Assembly (NCBI RefSeq): GCF_003545715.1
Contig: NZ_QVNU01000004.1
Span: 124,001-188,000 of the forward strand
Origin: Taibaiella koreensis
GTDB lineage: Bacteria > Bacteroidota > Bacteroidia > Chitinophagales > Chitinophagaceae
Direction: 5' to 3'
DNA: 64,000 nucleotides
This document shows, piece after piece, positions 44,522 to 53,295 of the stretch. The notes under the pieces were generated by a model. It did not search any database. It worked only from the letters and a program-made list of their open reading frames with translations, and was not told where the DNA came from. The number at the start of each line of letters is the position of its first letter. The first letter of the stretch is position 1. The position numbers were made by a program, and so were the translations under genes.

Positions 44522-45082
44522 TCATTTCAGGTCGTCCAGGGCGATGTTGAGCCGGAGCACATTGAGCTTCGCCGGGCCGAACAGACCCAGTAAGGGTTTT
44601 TCGGTCTGCTTGTCGATGAGCGCCACTAAGCTGGCTTCAGGGATACCACGCAGACGGGCTATACGGGAGGCTTGTACCCGGGCTGCTTGCAGGGAGATAT
44701 TGGGATCCAGGCCGCTACCGCTGGCCGTCACCATATCGACAGGTATCTGCGCCCGGTTGATGCCAGGGTTGTGTACCAGGAACGTATCGATGCGGTCTTT
44801 CACCGTTTGCAGGAATTCAGGATTGTTGGGTCCCTTATTGCTACCGCCGCTACCAGCGGCATTATAGCCTACTGCCGATGGCCGGGACCAGAAGTAACGG
44901 TCATCAGTAAAAGATTGCCCGATATTGGCATAATAGGTTTTTCCCTTCCATTCGATCATTTCACCCTTTCCTTTTCCGGGCGTCAGCCGGGCAAAACCCA
45001 ACAGGATCAAAGTATACAGGCCGGAAAGCAGGACCAGGCTTAATAAAGTCAGCTTGATGGAAGGCCAGAGGAACTGTTTCAT
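44522..45082 (-). CDS. kdpC: Potassium-transporting ATPase subunit KdpC
   Basis: 186 residues with one N-terminal TM segment (SIKLTLLSLVLLSGLYTLILLGFA) and a periplasmic domain. YFWSRPSAVGYNAAGSGGSNKGPNNPE and VTASGSGLDPNISLQAARVQ are KdpC signature blocks. KdpC clamps the KdpA/KdpB complex and raises ATP affinity. It lies 31 bases after kdpB. Confidence 0.95.
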   Translation of the reverse strand: MKQFLWPSIKLTLLSLVLLSGLYTLILLGFARLTPGKGKGEMIEWKGKTYYANIGQSFTDDRYFWSRPSAVGYNAAGSGGSNKGPNNPEFLQTVKDRIDTFLVHNPGINRAQIPVDMVTASGSGLDPNISLQAARVQASRIARLRGIPEASLVALIDKQTEKPLLGLFGPAKLNVLRLNIALDDLK

Positions 45083-45113
45083 TGTTGATGCTTATTTGTA
45101 TAAAAGATTAAAT

Positions 45114-47126
45114 TCAGAGGAACAGGCTTACGATCATGTCGATCAGCTTGATCCCGATAAAGGGTACGATAATACCGCCAAGGCCATAGAGGAACAAGTT
45201 GCGTCGCAGGAGGGCCGAAGCGCCGATAGGCTTGTAGGCCACACCTTTTAGCGCCAACGGGATCAGCAGCGGGATAATGATCGCGTTGAAGACCACCGCG
45301 GAGAGAATCGCGCTCTGCGGGCTGTGCAGCGCCATAATGTTGAGTCCTTGCAGGGCCGGTACCGCAGTAATGAACAGGGCCGGGATAATGGCAAAATACT
45401 TGGCAACATCGTTGGCAATGGAAAAGGTGGTAAGTGTGCCCCTGGTCATCAGCAGTTGCTTACCTATCTCTACCACTTCGATCAGCTTGGTAGGATCGTT
45501 GTCCAGGTCTACCATATTACCCGCCTCTTTGGCGGCCTGAGTACCACTGTTCATAGCAACGCCCACATCGGCCTGCGCCAGGGCGGGTGCATCGTTGGTG
45601 CCGTCGCCCATCATGGCCACCAGGCGGCCTTCCGACTGTTCGCGGCGTATATAGTTCATTTTATCTTCAGGCTTTGCTTCGGCAATGAAGTCGTCCACGC
45701 CGGCCTTTTCTGCGATATACTTTGCCGTTAGCGGATTGTCGCCGGTGACCATCACCGTTTTAATGCCCATCTTGCGCAGGCGTTGGAAGCGCTCCTGTAT
45801 GCCCGGCTTGATAATGTCCTGCAACTCGATCACGCCAATGGCCTCTTCATTTTCCGATACAACCAACGGCGTACCACCGTTGCCGGATATCTGTTTTACC
45901 TGCTCTTCGATCGCAGCCGGGAAAGTGTTTCCGGCGCGGACAACGATATTACGGATCGCATCGGTGGCTCCTTTCCGGATACGTGTATCGCTAAAGTCGA
46001 TACCGGAGCACCGGGTCTCGGCCGTGAACTTGATAAAACGGGGCTCTGCGGCATTATAGCTGCGTGGATCCACTTTTGCCAGCTCGATGATCGATTTACC
46101 CTCTGGTGTCTCATCGGCCATTGAGCTTAGCACGGAGGCACGTACAAAACGCTTCTCCTCCACTCCGGCTACCGGATAGAAATGCGTAGCCCTGCGGTTA
46201 CCTATAGTAATGGTTCCGGTCTTATCCAATAGCAGCACATCAATGTCCCCTGCGGTTTCGACTGCCTTACCGCTTTTGGTGATCACATTGGCTCTGAGAG
46301 CACGGTCCATGCCTGCAATACCAATGGCAGACAACAGGCCGCCGATCGTAGTGGGAATAAGACATACAAACAAGGCAATGAAGGAAGCTATGGTAATGGA
46401 GATATTGGCAAAATCGCCAAAGGGTTTCAGCGTGGTGCACACGATCACGAAGACAAGGGTGAATCCAGCCAGCAATATCGTGAGCGCGATCTCGTTAGGC
46501 GTCTTTTGCCTGCTGGCGCCTTCTACCAGGGCAATCATCTTGTCCAGGAAGCTCTCGCCGGGTTGTGTAGTCACCTGTACTTTCACCTTATCCGACAGCA
46601 CTTTGGTACCACCGGTCACACTGCTTTTATCGCCGCCGGCTTCCCGGATCACCGGGGCCGATTCGCCTGTAATGGCACTTTCGTCGATGGTAGCCAGACC
46701 TTCGATGATCTCACCGTCGGCGGGAATAATGTCGCCGGCTTCACAGAGAAAAACATCGCCTTTGCGCAGCTCGGAGGAAGAGACGATCTTGCCATCGGCC
46801 AGCCGTGCAGGTGTTTCCTCCCTTGTCTTGCGCAAGCTGTCGGCCTGAGCCTTGCCCCTGGCTTCGGCTATGGCTTCGGCGAAATTGGCGAATAGCAGGG
46901 TAAGCAATAGCACCAGGAAGACGATAAGGTTGTACCCAAAGCCACCCTGCCCTTTTTCGCCTGCCAGTATCCACAGGCAAACAAAGAACATAATGAAGGT
47001 GCCGATCCACACCGTGAACATGACCGGGTTCCGGAACATGGTACGGGGATGCAGCTTTACAAAGGATTGCCGCAAGGCCTCGCCGACCAGTTCCTTTTGA
47101 AATAAAGATTTATGCTGGGATTTCAT
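45114..47126 (-). CDS. kdpB: Potassium-transporting ATPase subunit KdpB
   Basis: 670 residues. P-type ATPase with DKTGTIT (Asp301, phosphorylated), TGESAPV in the actuator domain, [14 protein letters not shown] and [18 protein letters not shown], and about seven TM segments. The N-terminus has the KdpB-like motif [13 protein letters not shown]. Length is close to the E. coli subunit (682). The preceding kdpA ends 14 bases upstream. It hydrolyses ATP to drive K+ import through KdpA. Confidence 0.97.
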   Translation of the reverse strand: MKSQHKSLFQKELVGEALRQSFVKLHPRTMFRNPVMFTVWIGTFIMFFVCLWILAGEKGQGGFGYNLIVFLVLLLTLLFANFAEAIAEARGKAQADSLRKTREETPARLADGKIVSSSELRKGDVFLCEAGDIIPADGEIIEGLATIDESAITGESAPVIREAGGDKSSVTGGTKVLSDKVKVQVTTQPGESFLDKMIALVEGASRQKTPNEIALTILLAGFTLVFVIVCTTLKPFGDFANISITIASFIALFVCLIPTTIGGLLSAIGIAGMDRALRANVITKSGKAVETAGDIDVLLLDKTGTITIGNRRATHFYPVAGVEEKRFVRASVLSSMADETPEGKSIIELAKVDPRSYNAAEPRFIKFTAETRCSGIDFSDTRIRKGATDAIRNIVVRAGNTFPAAIEEQVKQISGNGGTPLVVSENEEAIGVIELQDIIKPGIQERFQRLRKMGIKTVMVTGDNPLTAKYIAEKAGVDDFIAEAKPEDKMNYIRREQSEGRLVAMMGDGTNDAPALAQADVGVAMNSGTQAAKEAGNMVDLDNDPTKLIEVVEIGKQLLMTRGTLTTFSIANDVAKYFAIIPALFITAVPALQGLNIMALHSPQSAILSAVVFNAIIIPLLIPLALKGVAYKPIGASALLRRNLFLYGLGGIIVPFIGIKLIDMIVSLFL

Positions 47127-47140
47127 GTACAGTTATTGTT

Positions 47141-48829
47141 TTATTTGGAAGAAAAGCACTCAGCAATAGGGCCAAGGGTGAGTGCGGGAAAGAAGGCCAG
47201 GGCTGCAACGATGGCGATCACTGCCAGGGTCATAAAGCCGAAAGTGGGTGTGTCGGTCTGCAAGGTACCGGCACTTTCAGGGATATATTTCTTGCCTCCC
47301 AGGATGCCGGCTATAGCTACAGGCCCTATGATAGGGAGGTAACGACCCAGGATGAGTACAAAACCGGTAGTAATGTTCCACCAGGGCGTGTTGTCGCCCA
47401 GACCTTCGAAGCCACTGCCATTGTTTGCTGCGCTGGAGGTGTATTCGTACAAGATCTCGCTAAAGCCGTGGAAGCCCGGATTATTGAGCGTGCCGGAGGT
47501 ATATTGCGGGAAAGCCGTTGCCAGGGCTGTGCCTGCCAGTATAAGCAGGGGATGCAGCAAAGCAATGATCATCGCGATCTTCATTTCCCGTGCTTCTATC
47601 TTCTTGCCCAGGAACTCGGGTGTGCGGCCTACCATGAGTCCACTGATGAACACGGCCAGGATAATGAAGATAAAGTAGTTGAGTATTCCTACCCCGCAGC
47701 CGCCGTAAAAGCAGTTGATCATCATCGCCAGCAGCTCGTTCATACCTGATAGCGGCATATGGCTGTCGTGCATGGAATTGATAGAGCCGGTGGAGATCAC
47801 GGTAGTGGCGATGCTCCAGTAGCCGGCCGCGGCGGCACCCAGGCGCACTTCCTTGCCTTCCATATTGCCCAGGCTGTTGTCGATACCCATATGCGCGATA
47901 GCCGGATTGCCTTTGGCTTCCATATAAGTGTTGGGAATCGCCAACGCGAGGAAGCCGAGTGTCATGACGCCGAAGATCACCCAGGCCATGCGCTTGCGGC
48001 GGATAAAAATGCCGAAAGCAAAAACCATAGCAAAGGGGATCAGCATTTGCGCGACCATTTCGATCATGTTGCTGCCGTAGCCGGGGTTTTCCAACGGGTG
48101 TGCGCTATTAGTACCGAAAAAGCCGCCACCGTTGGTGCCCAGGTGCTTGATGGGTACAAAAGCTGCGACCGGACCAGTGGACACCTGCATGGTATCTCCC
48201 CGGAGCCCGATCGTCTGCTGTTTACCTTCCATCGTCATCGGGGTGCCGGAGAACAGCAGCATAATACCCATGATAAGCGAAAGCGGGAGCAGGATACGGG
48301 TGCATGTCTTGAGATAGTCGCTGAAAAAATTACCAAAGGTTTTGTGCGTGCCTTTACGCAGCGCGCGAAAGAGCAGCACTGCACCCACCATACCCGTGGC
48401 AGCAGTGGTGAACTGCAGGAACATAAGGTACAATTGTCCCAGGTAGCTCACTCCCGATTCTCCCGAGTAGTGCTGCAGGTTGCAGTTGACCAGGAAAGAG
48501 ATCGTGGTGTTGAAGGCCAGGTGTGCGCCCTGGCTGGGATTGTGGTCGGGATTGAGCGGCAGCCAGGCCATGTTCATAAGGATGAACATGCCAAGCAGGA
48601 ACCATACGAGGTTAATTACCAGAAGCGCCACCAGGTTCTTCTGCCAGCTCCAGCTCTCTGCGGGGTCAACACCGCTTATCCGGAAAAACAATCGCTCGAG
48701 AGGACCCAGCACAGGATCGAGAAAAGTGCGCTGACCATCGTAGACACGGGCAATATATTTGCCCAGAGGCAAGGCCAGCAGCAGGGTGATGAGGAACATG
48801 GCAAGGATGCCTATTATTTCCGTATTCAT
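47141..48829 (-). CDS. kdpA: Potassium-transporting ATPase subunit KdpA
   Basis: 562 residues with about ten TM segments, the K+-channel-like subunit. Selectivity-filter-like motifs such as LGTNGGGFFGTNSAHP and FLVNCNLQHYSGE are typical of KdpA. SWSWQKNLVALLVINLVWF and LLPLSLIMGIMLLFSGTP are TM helices. It is preceded by kdpF 25 bases upstream and followed by kdpB. Confidence 0.97.
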   Translation of the reverse strand: MNTEIIGILAMFLITLLLALPLGKYIARVYDGQRTFLDPVLGPLERLFFRISGVDPAESWSWQKNLVALLVINLVWFLLGMFILMNMAWLPLNPDHNPSQGAHLAFNTTISFLVNCNLQHYSGESGVSYLGQLYLMFLQFTTAATGMVGAVLLFRALRKGTHKTFGNFFSDYLKTCTRILLPLSLIMGIMLLFSGTPMTMEGKQQTIGLRGDTMQVSTGPVAAFVPIKHLGTNGGGFFGTNSAHPLENPGYGSNMIEMVAQMLIPFAMVFAFGIFIRRKRMAWVIFGVMTLGFLALAIPNTYMEAKGNPAIAHMGIDNSLGNMEGKEVRLGAAAAGYWSIATTVISTGSINSMHDSHMPLSGMNELLAMMINCFYGGCGVGILNYFIFIILAVFISGLMVGRTPEFLGKKIEAREMKIAMIIALLHPLLILAGTALATAFPQYTSGTLNNPGFHGFSEILYEYTSSAANNGSGFEGLGDNTPWWNITTGFVLILGRYLPIIGPVAIAGILGGKKYIPESAGTLQTDTPTFGFMTLAVIAIVAALAFFPALTLGPIAECFSSK

Positions 48830-48853
48830 TGATTCATTAAGATTTTAAACAGC

Positions 48854-48931
48854 TTAGAATTTCTCCGGCTTCAGCAGCACATAGCACATATAGCCGAAAA
48901 CCAGGATAGCGATGATAAATAAGGCGATCAT
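48854..48931 (-). CDS. kdpF: KdpF small membrane subunit (25 aa)
   Basis: A 25-codon frame, too short for standard ORF calls. It reads MIALFIIAILVFGYMCY, then VLLKPEKF, a single TM helix ending in the KPEKF tail that marks KdpF. KdpF binds the KdpABC complex and stabilises it. It starts at 48931 and ends 25 bases before the kdpA start, the normal gene order. Confidence 0.9.
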   Translation of the reverse strand: MIALFIIAILVFGYMCYVLLKPEKF

Positions 48932-48941
48932 TGTGCTTGAA

Positions 48942-49025
48942 TTAGATTTTTTCAAAGAAATCGATGGACTTGAAGAACAGTCCGAAGCAGGCAAGGCCCG
49001 CAAGGATCAGGAGCGTGACAAGCAT
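48942..49025 (-). CDS. 27-residue microprotein upstream of kdpF
   Basis: A frame of 28 codons (ATG at 49025, TAA at 48942-48944) reads MLVTLLILAGLACFGLFFKS then IDFFEKI: one hydrophobic helix with a short charged tail. It starts 9 bases after the stop of the 119-aa gene and ends 10 bases before kdpF, in the same operon-like row. The size and topology resemble KdpF, so a small regulatory or assembly subunit is plausible. No function is proven. Confidence 0.65.
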   Translation of the reverse strand: MLVTLLILAGLACFGLFFKSIDFFEKI

Positions 49026-49034
49026 AAAGGAGAT

Positions 49035-49394
49035 TTAAATGCCGGAACGGTAGAACTGGCGTACATAAATGGAATAAAGGCTGCCTGGGACGCAGGCCAT
49101 GATGTGCTGTCTTTCATGAACATCACAGGTAGCGACCATGCTACCCAGCCGGTACACGAAGATGTTCTCTATGGCGGTACGCACCAGTTGGTCGCCTTTG
49201 TAGTAAAGGCGGTCCATCAGCTTCATGCATTTACTGACCATGAAGAGGTTGTGCTCATCTATCAAATGCCGGGTATGCCGGGTGAAAATGGTGATGAGCT
49301 GAAAGGGATTTTTGCGGGTTATAACCGCAGCAATTTCTTTTCTGACTTCGGGGATTTCGGCAGCGATAAGATCGGCGGCTTCAAAATGATTCAT
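49035..49394 (-). CDS. Small protein of unknown function heading the kdp row (119 aa)
   Basis: The ATG at 49394 (MNHFEAADLIAAEIPEVRKEI) is preferred over the upstream frame start at 49460, whose extra residues look non-coding. It is helical, without TM segment, and contains VSKCMKLMDRLYYKGDQLVRTAIENIFVYRLGSM and a late CDVHERQHIMACVPGSLYSIYVRQFY. It resembles a short Bacteroidota family (DUF7674-like, weak memory). Its stop is 9 bases before the 27-aa microprotein, so it is in the kdp transcription unit, possibly as a regulator. Confidence 0.6.
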   Translation of the reverse strand: MNHFEAADLIAAEIPEVRKEIAAVITRKNPFQLITIFTRHTRHLIDEHNLFMVSKCMKLMDRLYYKGDQLVRTAIENIFVYRLGSMVATCDVHERQHIMACVPGSLYSIYVRQFYRSGI

Positions 49395-49506
49395 TGTATC
49401 AGGTATTGTTACGTGCAGGATATACCAAATCCCGTTCCGAAGGGCCGAAATTCCCTTCAATAACCTGATAATGAATTTGTTGAGAAATAATGAGTGATTC
49501 TTTTCA

Positions 49507-49583
49507 GTGTCGAAACCTTATCAAAATGATAGGTTTTTCTCAAAATAGAAGGAGCTATTTTATTTTATGAGAAAACCTGACAC
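49507..49583. promoter_or_regulatory. Overlapping inverted repeats upstream of the kdp row
   Basis: AAACCTTATCA/TGATAGGTTT (49514-49537) forms one hairpin. AGGTTTTTCTCA (49531-49542) can instead pair with TGAGAAAACCT (49568-49578). The AGGTTT at 49531-49536 is used by both, so the two folds exclude each other. Outer GTGTC/GACAC arms (49507-49511, 49579-49583) frame the second. This could be an alternative-structure leader for the kdp operon or an operator region. Confidence 0.5.
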
Positions 49584-49616
49584 GAAGTGGTTGGTAAACG
49601 GTAAAGCAAAATGAAA

Positions 49617-49648
49617 TTTGCAAGAGAAACATAAAATATGTATCTTAG
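49617..49648 (+). promoter_or_regulatory. Bacteroidota-type promoter (TTTG-N20-TATCTTAG)
   Basis: TTTG at 49617-49620 and TATCTTAG at 49641-49648 (one mismatch from TAnnTTTG) with a 20-base spacer, 22 bases before the TTG start at 49671. Confidence 0.6.
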
Positions 49649-49670
49649 ACAAAGATCAAACGCTTAAATA

Positions 49671-50609
49671 TTGGACCTTTTTAAAGTATTTATTAATTGG
49701 CTAAAACCGGCTATGCCGTGGATATTTGTTTGTGCTGGCATTCTGTTATTGACCTATGGCACATTCGGGCCTTTTGACGACACATCTAAGGTCAGTAAAT
49801 ACCTGATCGGGCTGGGCACTTCCATTCTGGCCAGTGGTGTCTTTGCAGCCGTTCTTAAATCGATGCAGCTAATGGATGTCTTCAGGAAAGACCTGCTCGG
49901 TATCATATATGAAGCCAGGTACCTGGAAGGAAGAAATGACCTTGAAGATATTTGGGAAAGGGTATCGAAGATCATGTTCAAAGACAAGTTTCCCAAAATA
50001 TCCAGGGAGGTAATGCACGATGTAAAAAAGATATACTTCCCTACCGAATCGGTTTTATACTACGATAACTATGATCAAACACTGGAAATAGAGCTCTTAG
50101 ATGAGGCATCTGGCATGATAAAGGTTACACAGCACTCTTCTTATATTGTGTATACGACAGACAGCGACAAGCCTTTTGACCATAAAACAACCAATACGAT
50201 CATCTTCAACAAGGATAGAGCGGAGGTTACCTTCAGTATTATAGAATACAAAGTGAATGGAGAAGATAAAACGCCAATGCAATCGGAAATTTCAGATGGC
50301 AATAAACTAAAGACATTTTGTATCGTCCAACTATCAGGTGCAACGGAATATAAGTTTCAAACGACAATAGAGAAAACCTATTCCCTACATCACGATAGCG
50401 AAATAGGCGTTATGAAAGACTTTATCATACACGATTTCAAATTAAAAGTCTTACTGACAGGTAATTTGAAAATACGATTTTGCAGTGTAGGAACGTTAAA
50501 AAGCTTTCAGCCTAAAACTTTCAAAAGAGCTAATTGTTACGAATATGAATACAGAGGAATAATATATCCCAAACAAGGATATTTAATGTGTATCGAGAAA
50601 AAACACTAA
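49671..50609 (+). CDS. AT-rich two-TM membrane protein of unknown function
   Basis: 312 residues starting at a TTG that follows a fair promoter; a later ATG at codon 15 would cut into the first TM helix. Two N-terminal TM helices (MPWIFVCAGILLLTYG and YLIGLGTSILASGVFAAVL) are followed by a helical linker (DVFRKDLLGIIYEARYLEGRNDLEDIWERV) and a beta-rich cytosolic domain (YFPTESVLYYDNYDQTLEIELL, YKFQTTIEKTY, FRSVG-like strands). No catalytic motif is seen. Codon use is clearly more AT-rich than the neighbours, suggesting transfer. Layout resembles, loosely, 2TM-beta effectors of antiviral systems (such as Cap15-like), but this is inference. It sits between the kdp operon and its likely regulator. 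Confidence 0.65.
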   Translation: MDLFKVFINWLKPAMPWIFVCAGILLLTYGTFGPFDDTSKVSKYLIGLGTSILASGVFAAVLKSMQLMDVFRKDLLGIIYEARYLEGRNDLEDIWERVSKIMFKDKFPKISREVMHDVKKIYFPTESVLYYDNYDQTLEIELLDEASGMIKVTQHSSYIVYTTDSDKPFDHKTTNTIIFNKDRAEVTFSIIEYKVNGEDKTPMQSEISDGNKLKTFCIVQLSGATEYKFQTTIEKTYSLHHDSEIGVMKDFIIHDFKLKVLLTGNLKIRFCSVGTLKSFQPKTFKRANCYEYEYRGIIYPKQGYLMCIEKKH

Positions 50610-50710
50610 ATTTGTTTTTAATTCTCACAAAACCCCATTCTTTGCTTATGAACAGAACAGAAATTAAGTGCGATATTGACACAGGTTCTTAATATGTAAT
50701 ACCAACCCCA

Positions 50711-50736
50711 AAGCCCGGATAAAACCGGGCTTTTTT
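50711..50736 (+). terminator. Intrinsic terminator between convergent genes
   Basis: AAGCCCGG (50711-50718) and CCGGGCTT (50725-50732) with an ATAAAA loop and a T-run to 50736, between the AT-rich gene and the convergent sigma-54 activator gene. Confidence 0.85.
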
Positions 50737-50757
50737 GTTATCAATGAAATAAGTCGA

Positions 50758-52140
50758 TTAAGATAGCTTGTATTCTTCGATCTTTCGGTAAAGCGTTGCG
50801 ATACCGATGCCAAGCAACCGGGCAGCTTCGGCTTTGTTACCTTCGGTATAATTGAGCACCTTTTGGATATGCAGCTTTTCTACGCCTTCAAGCGAAAAAG
50901 CCGAAATGGCCTTATCGGCCGGAGCGGGCGCGCTGCGCAGCTCATAAGGCAAATCGCCGGTATCGAGCACGCCGCTGTCATTAAGGATCACGCTGCGCTC
51001 GATCACATTCTTCAGCTCTCTTATATTACCCTTCCAGGGTTGCTGCTGTAAGGCTTTGATGTATCCGGCATCGATACCGCTGATCTTCTTATTCATTTTC
51101 AGTCCGGTATCCTGTGCAAAATGTTCTGCCAGCAGCCCTATATCCTGCACACGATCGCGCAAAGGCGGCAGTACAATCTGGAATACTGAGAGGCGGTAAA
51201 AAAGATCGCTACGGAAATGTGCCTGTCCGATCTCCGCTTCCAGGTTGCGATTGGTAGCGGCAATGATGCGTACATCCACACGGACAGGCTGCGTAGCGCC
51301 CACCTTCAGGAACTCACCTGTTTCCAGCACACGCAGCAATTTGGCTTGCAATTCGATGGCCATCTCACCTATTTCGTCAAGAAAGACGGTACCGGTATGC
51401 GCCTCTTCGAATAAGCCTTTTTTATCCTTCATGGCGCCGGTGAAAGCACCGGCCAGATGGCCAAACAATTCACTTTCGAGCAGCTCTTTGCTGAAGGCTG
51501 AGCAGTTGAGCGCTACAAAAGGATTCCGGCTTCGTTTGCTCTCGTAATGGATAGCCTGCGCAAACACTTCCTTGCCTGTACCCGTCTCGCCCAGCAGCAA
51601 TACCGAGGTGTCGGTTTGCGCTACTTTGCGCCCCAGCTCTATAGCTTGCTGTATACCCTTGGAATGGCCGAGAATACTATCGAAAGCATATTTCTTACCC
51701 ACCTGCCGTTCCAGCTGGTGTACGCGCCTGGCCAGCTTCACCTTGTCCATAGCTTTATGCAGCAGGGGGATCAGCTTATTGTTATCGTCGCCTTTGACCA
51801 TATAATCGAAAGCGCCGTTCTTGATGGCCTGCACGCTATCGGGGATATTGCCATATGCCGTTAGCAGGATCACTTCGGCATGAGGTTGCTTCTCCTTGAC
51901 CTTTTGCACAAAAGAGACACCATCGCCATCGGGCAGGCGCACATCGCTGATGATCACATCGTAGTCACTGGCGGCCAGCAGCTTCTGCGCCGCCTTGATG
52001 TTGTCGGCCTGTACCACGTCAAAGCCTTCCAGGCCAATGATGCGTGCCATCAGCAACCGCAGCTTTTTTTCGTCGTCGATTAAGAGTATCCTACCCAAAG
52101 TATTACCAGCTTGAGGCGCAAAAGTAGAGATTAAATCCAA
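50758..52140 (-). CDS. Sigma-54-dependent response regulator (NtrC family), probable kdp activator
   Basis: 460 residues. Receiver domain (about 15-130) with IISDVRLPDGDG (Asp66, phosphoacceptor), an AAA+ domain with LLLGETGTGKEVF Walker A, GAFTGA sigma-54 contact loop, VFLDEIGEM Walker B and AATNRNLE, and a C-terminal Fis-type helix-turn-helix (NKAEAARLLGIGIATLYRKIEEY). Enterobacterial KdpE is an OmpR-type regulator, so this would be a swap to sigma-54 control if it serves the kdp row 1.4 kb away. I find no clean -24/-12 site in front of the kdp genes. Confidence 0.85.
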   Translation of the reverse strand: MDLISTFAPQAGNTLGRILLIDDEKKLRLLMARIIGLEGFDVVQADNIKAAQKLLAASDYDVIISDVRLPDGDGVSFVQKVKEKQPHAEVILLTAYGNIPDSVQAIKNGAFDYMVKGDDNNKLIPLLHKAMDKVKLARRVHQLERQVGKKYAFDSILGHSKGIQQAIELGRKVAQTDTSVLLLGETGTGKEVFAQAIHYESKRSRNPFVALNCSAFSKELLESELFGHLAGAFTGAMKDKKGLFEEAHTGTVFLDEIGEMAIELQAKLLRVLETGEFLKVGATQPVRVDVRIIAATNRNLEAEIGQAHFRSDLFYRLSVFQIVLPPLRDRVQDIGLLAEHFAQDTGLKMNKKISGIDAGYIKALQQQPWKGNIRELKNVIERSVILNDSGVLDTGDLPYELRSAPAPADKAISAFSLEGVEKLHIQKVLNYTEGNKAEAARLLGIGIATLYRKIEEYKLS

Positions 52141-52208
52141 TTTTGCTCATGCTAATCCTTCAGGCATAGTACTATACTTATCGCGCCGGCGGCGGAACAT
52201 ACGCAAGA

Positions 52209-53135
52209 TCACTCTGCCTGCAGCTCCTCTTTGCTAAAGCGGATCGTGCATTGACTGCCGGTATCGGCCAGGATGTGCGCCGCTATGATGCGGCTTGTGG
52301 GTTGCAGGGTAGAAAAGTGGTCTTTACCTTTTAAGATAAAAAAATGCGCCAGGGGACTGTCTTCTTTACCCGCATGCTCCAGGGCTTTTAAGGCATCGTA
52401 GTTGCCGGCGGCACCTTCAAATACGAACAAGGGCGCCGTAAGCGAATGCAGCCACAGCACAGGGCTGCGCAGCTTGAGCTCCTGCTCGTTCCGGGGATCG
52501 AAGTTAAGGTCGGCAGGGTCGTAATTATCGATAGCTGCGGCAGCGCCAAAGCTGAAGGCAGCCCGGAACAGATTGCTGTATTCTGCCGCCAGGATCACCT
52601 TAGTACCGCCGGTGCTGTGCCCGCCCAGGTAGATTCTTTTCGGATCGATCCCCGGCTGCTGCGCCAGGTATTTTGCCGCAGCAACGATGTCGTCGATCTC
52701 ACCATAGCAAGTCTCGTCTGTACCTGGATTCTCGTTGCCGCCTCTTAACGAAGGATACATCATCACAATCCCTGCTTCCCGGATCACGGCAGCTGATTGG
52801 TCATTTTCCGGTTCCTGTGCGCTCCATACATCACCGATATCGTTGCCCCAGCCACCAATGATCCAGATCATAGCGGGATGCCGCTTTCCGTCATCAGGGA
52901 TCTTGCTCAGGTAGGCCGACATATTGCCTATGGCGGTGGGATAGGATACGATGCGGAATAACTCCGGTGGCGGCTCCGGCACAGCCCCTTTAACGCCGGC
53001 CTGTTTCAGCGGGTGGGTAACAAAGCCTTTACGGGCGTCTTTCAGCGACACACCGTGATCGGCGCTTTTACCGCCGGGAAGGCCGCAGGACGCTGCCAGT
53101 AATGCAAAAGCGACGCAAAATAACCCTTGTTTCAT
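52209..53135 (-). CDS. Alpha/beta-hydrolase lipoprotein, dienelactone/prolyl-peptidase-like
   Basis: 308 residues from the ATG at 53135, chosen since MKQGLFCVAFALLAASCGLPGG is a lipoprotein signal with the lipobox AASC. Alpha/beta-hydrolase features: a glycine-rich IIGGWGN oxyanion loop, GGHSTGG nucleophile elbow, then LWLHSLTAPLFVFEG and KGKDHFST as the probable His region. MYPSLRGGNENPGTDETCYGE resembles prolyl oligopeptidase/acetyl-xylan esterase lids. Substrate is unknown. It is a cell-envelope enzyme, close to but apart from the regulator upstream. Confidence 0.8.
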   Translation of the reverse strand: MKQGLFCVAFALLAASCGLPGGKSADHGVSLKDARKGFVTHPLKQAGVKGAVPEPPPELFRIVSYPTAIGNMSAYLSKIPDDGKRHPAMIWIIGGWGNDIGDVWSAQEPENDQSAAVIREAGIVMMYPSLRGGNENPGTDETCYGEIDDIVAAAKYLAQQPGIDPKRIYLGGHSTGGTKVILAAEYSNLFRAAFSFGAAAAIDNYDPADLNFDPRNEQELKLRSPVLWLHSLTAPLFVFEGAAGNYDALKALEHAGKEDSPLAHFFILKGKDHFSTLQPTSRIIAAHILADTGSQCTIRFSKEELQAE

Positions 53136-53241
53136 TGTATTAAGGTTTAATAGCTGTAAAAATAACGGCTGAATACTAATGCAGCGTTCTCCGGCCAATA
53201 ATAGAGAATAATTTAACAGCCTTACTACTTTCCCTTATCGT

Positions 53242-53276
53242 AAAAAAAGCCCTGCCGGGAAATCGGGCAGGGCTTT
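53242..53276 (-). terminator. Terminator for the YCII-domain gene
   Basis: AAAGCCCTGCC (53246-53256) pairs with GGCAGGGCTTT (53266-53276), an 11-bp stem; the seven A residues before it (53242-53248) become the U-tract for minus-strand transcripts. Confidence 0.85.
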
Positions 53277-53295
53277 ACAATAGTATCGTTACAGG

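Noticed and set aside
47759-48832. 357-aa open frame opposite kdpA
   Set aside because: Shadow of kdpA, which has complete family motifs; the antisense sequence is low-complexity His/Gln-rich.
49400-49500. Sigma-54 -24/-12 site for the kdp row
   Set aside because: TTGG-TATATCC-TGCA on the minus strand has the GG and GC elements at 8 instead of 10 bases apart, so it does not fit.
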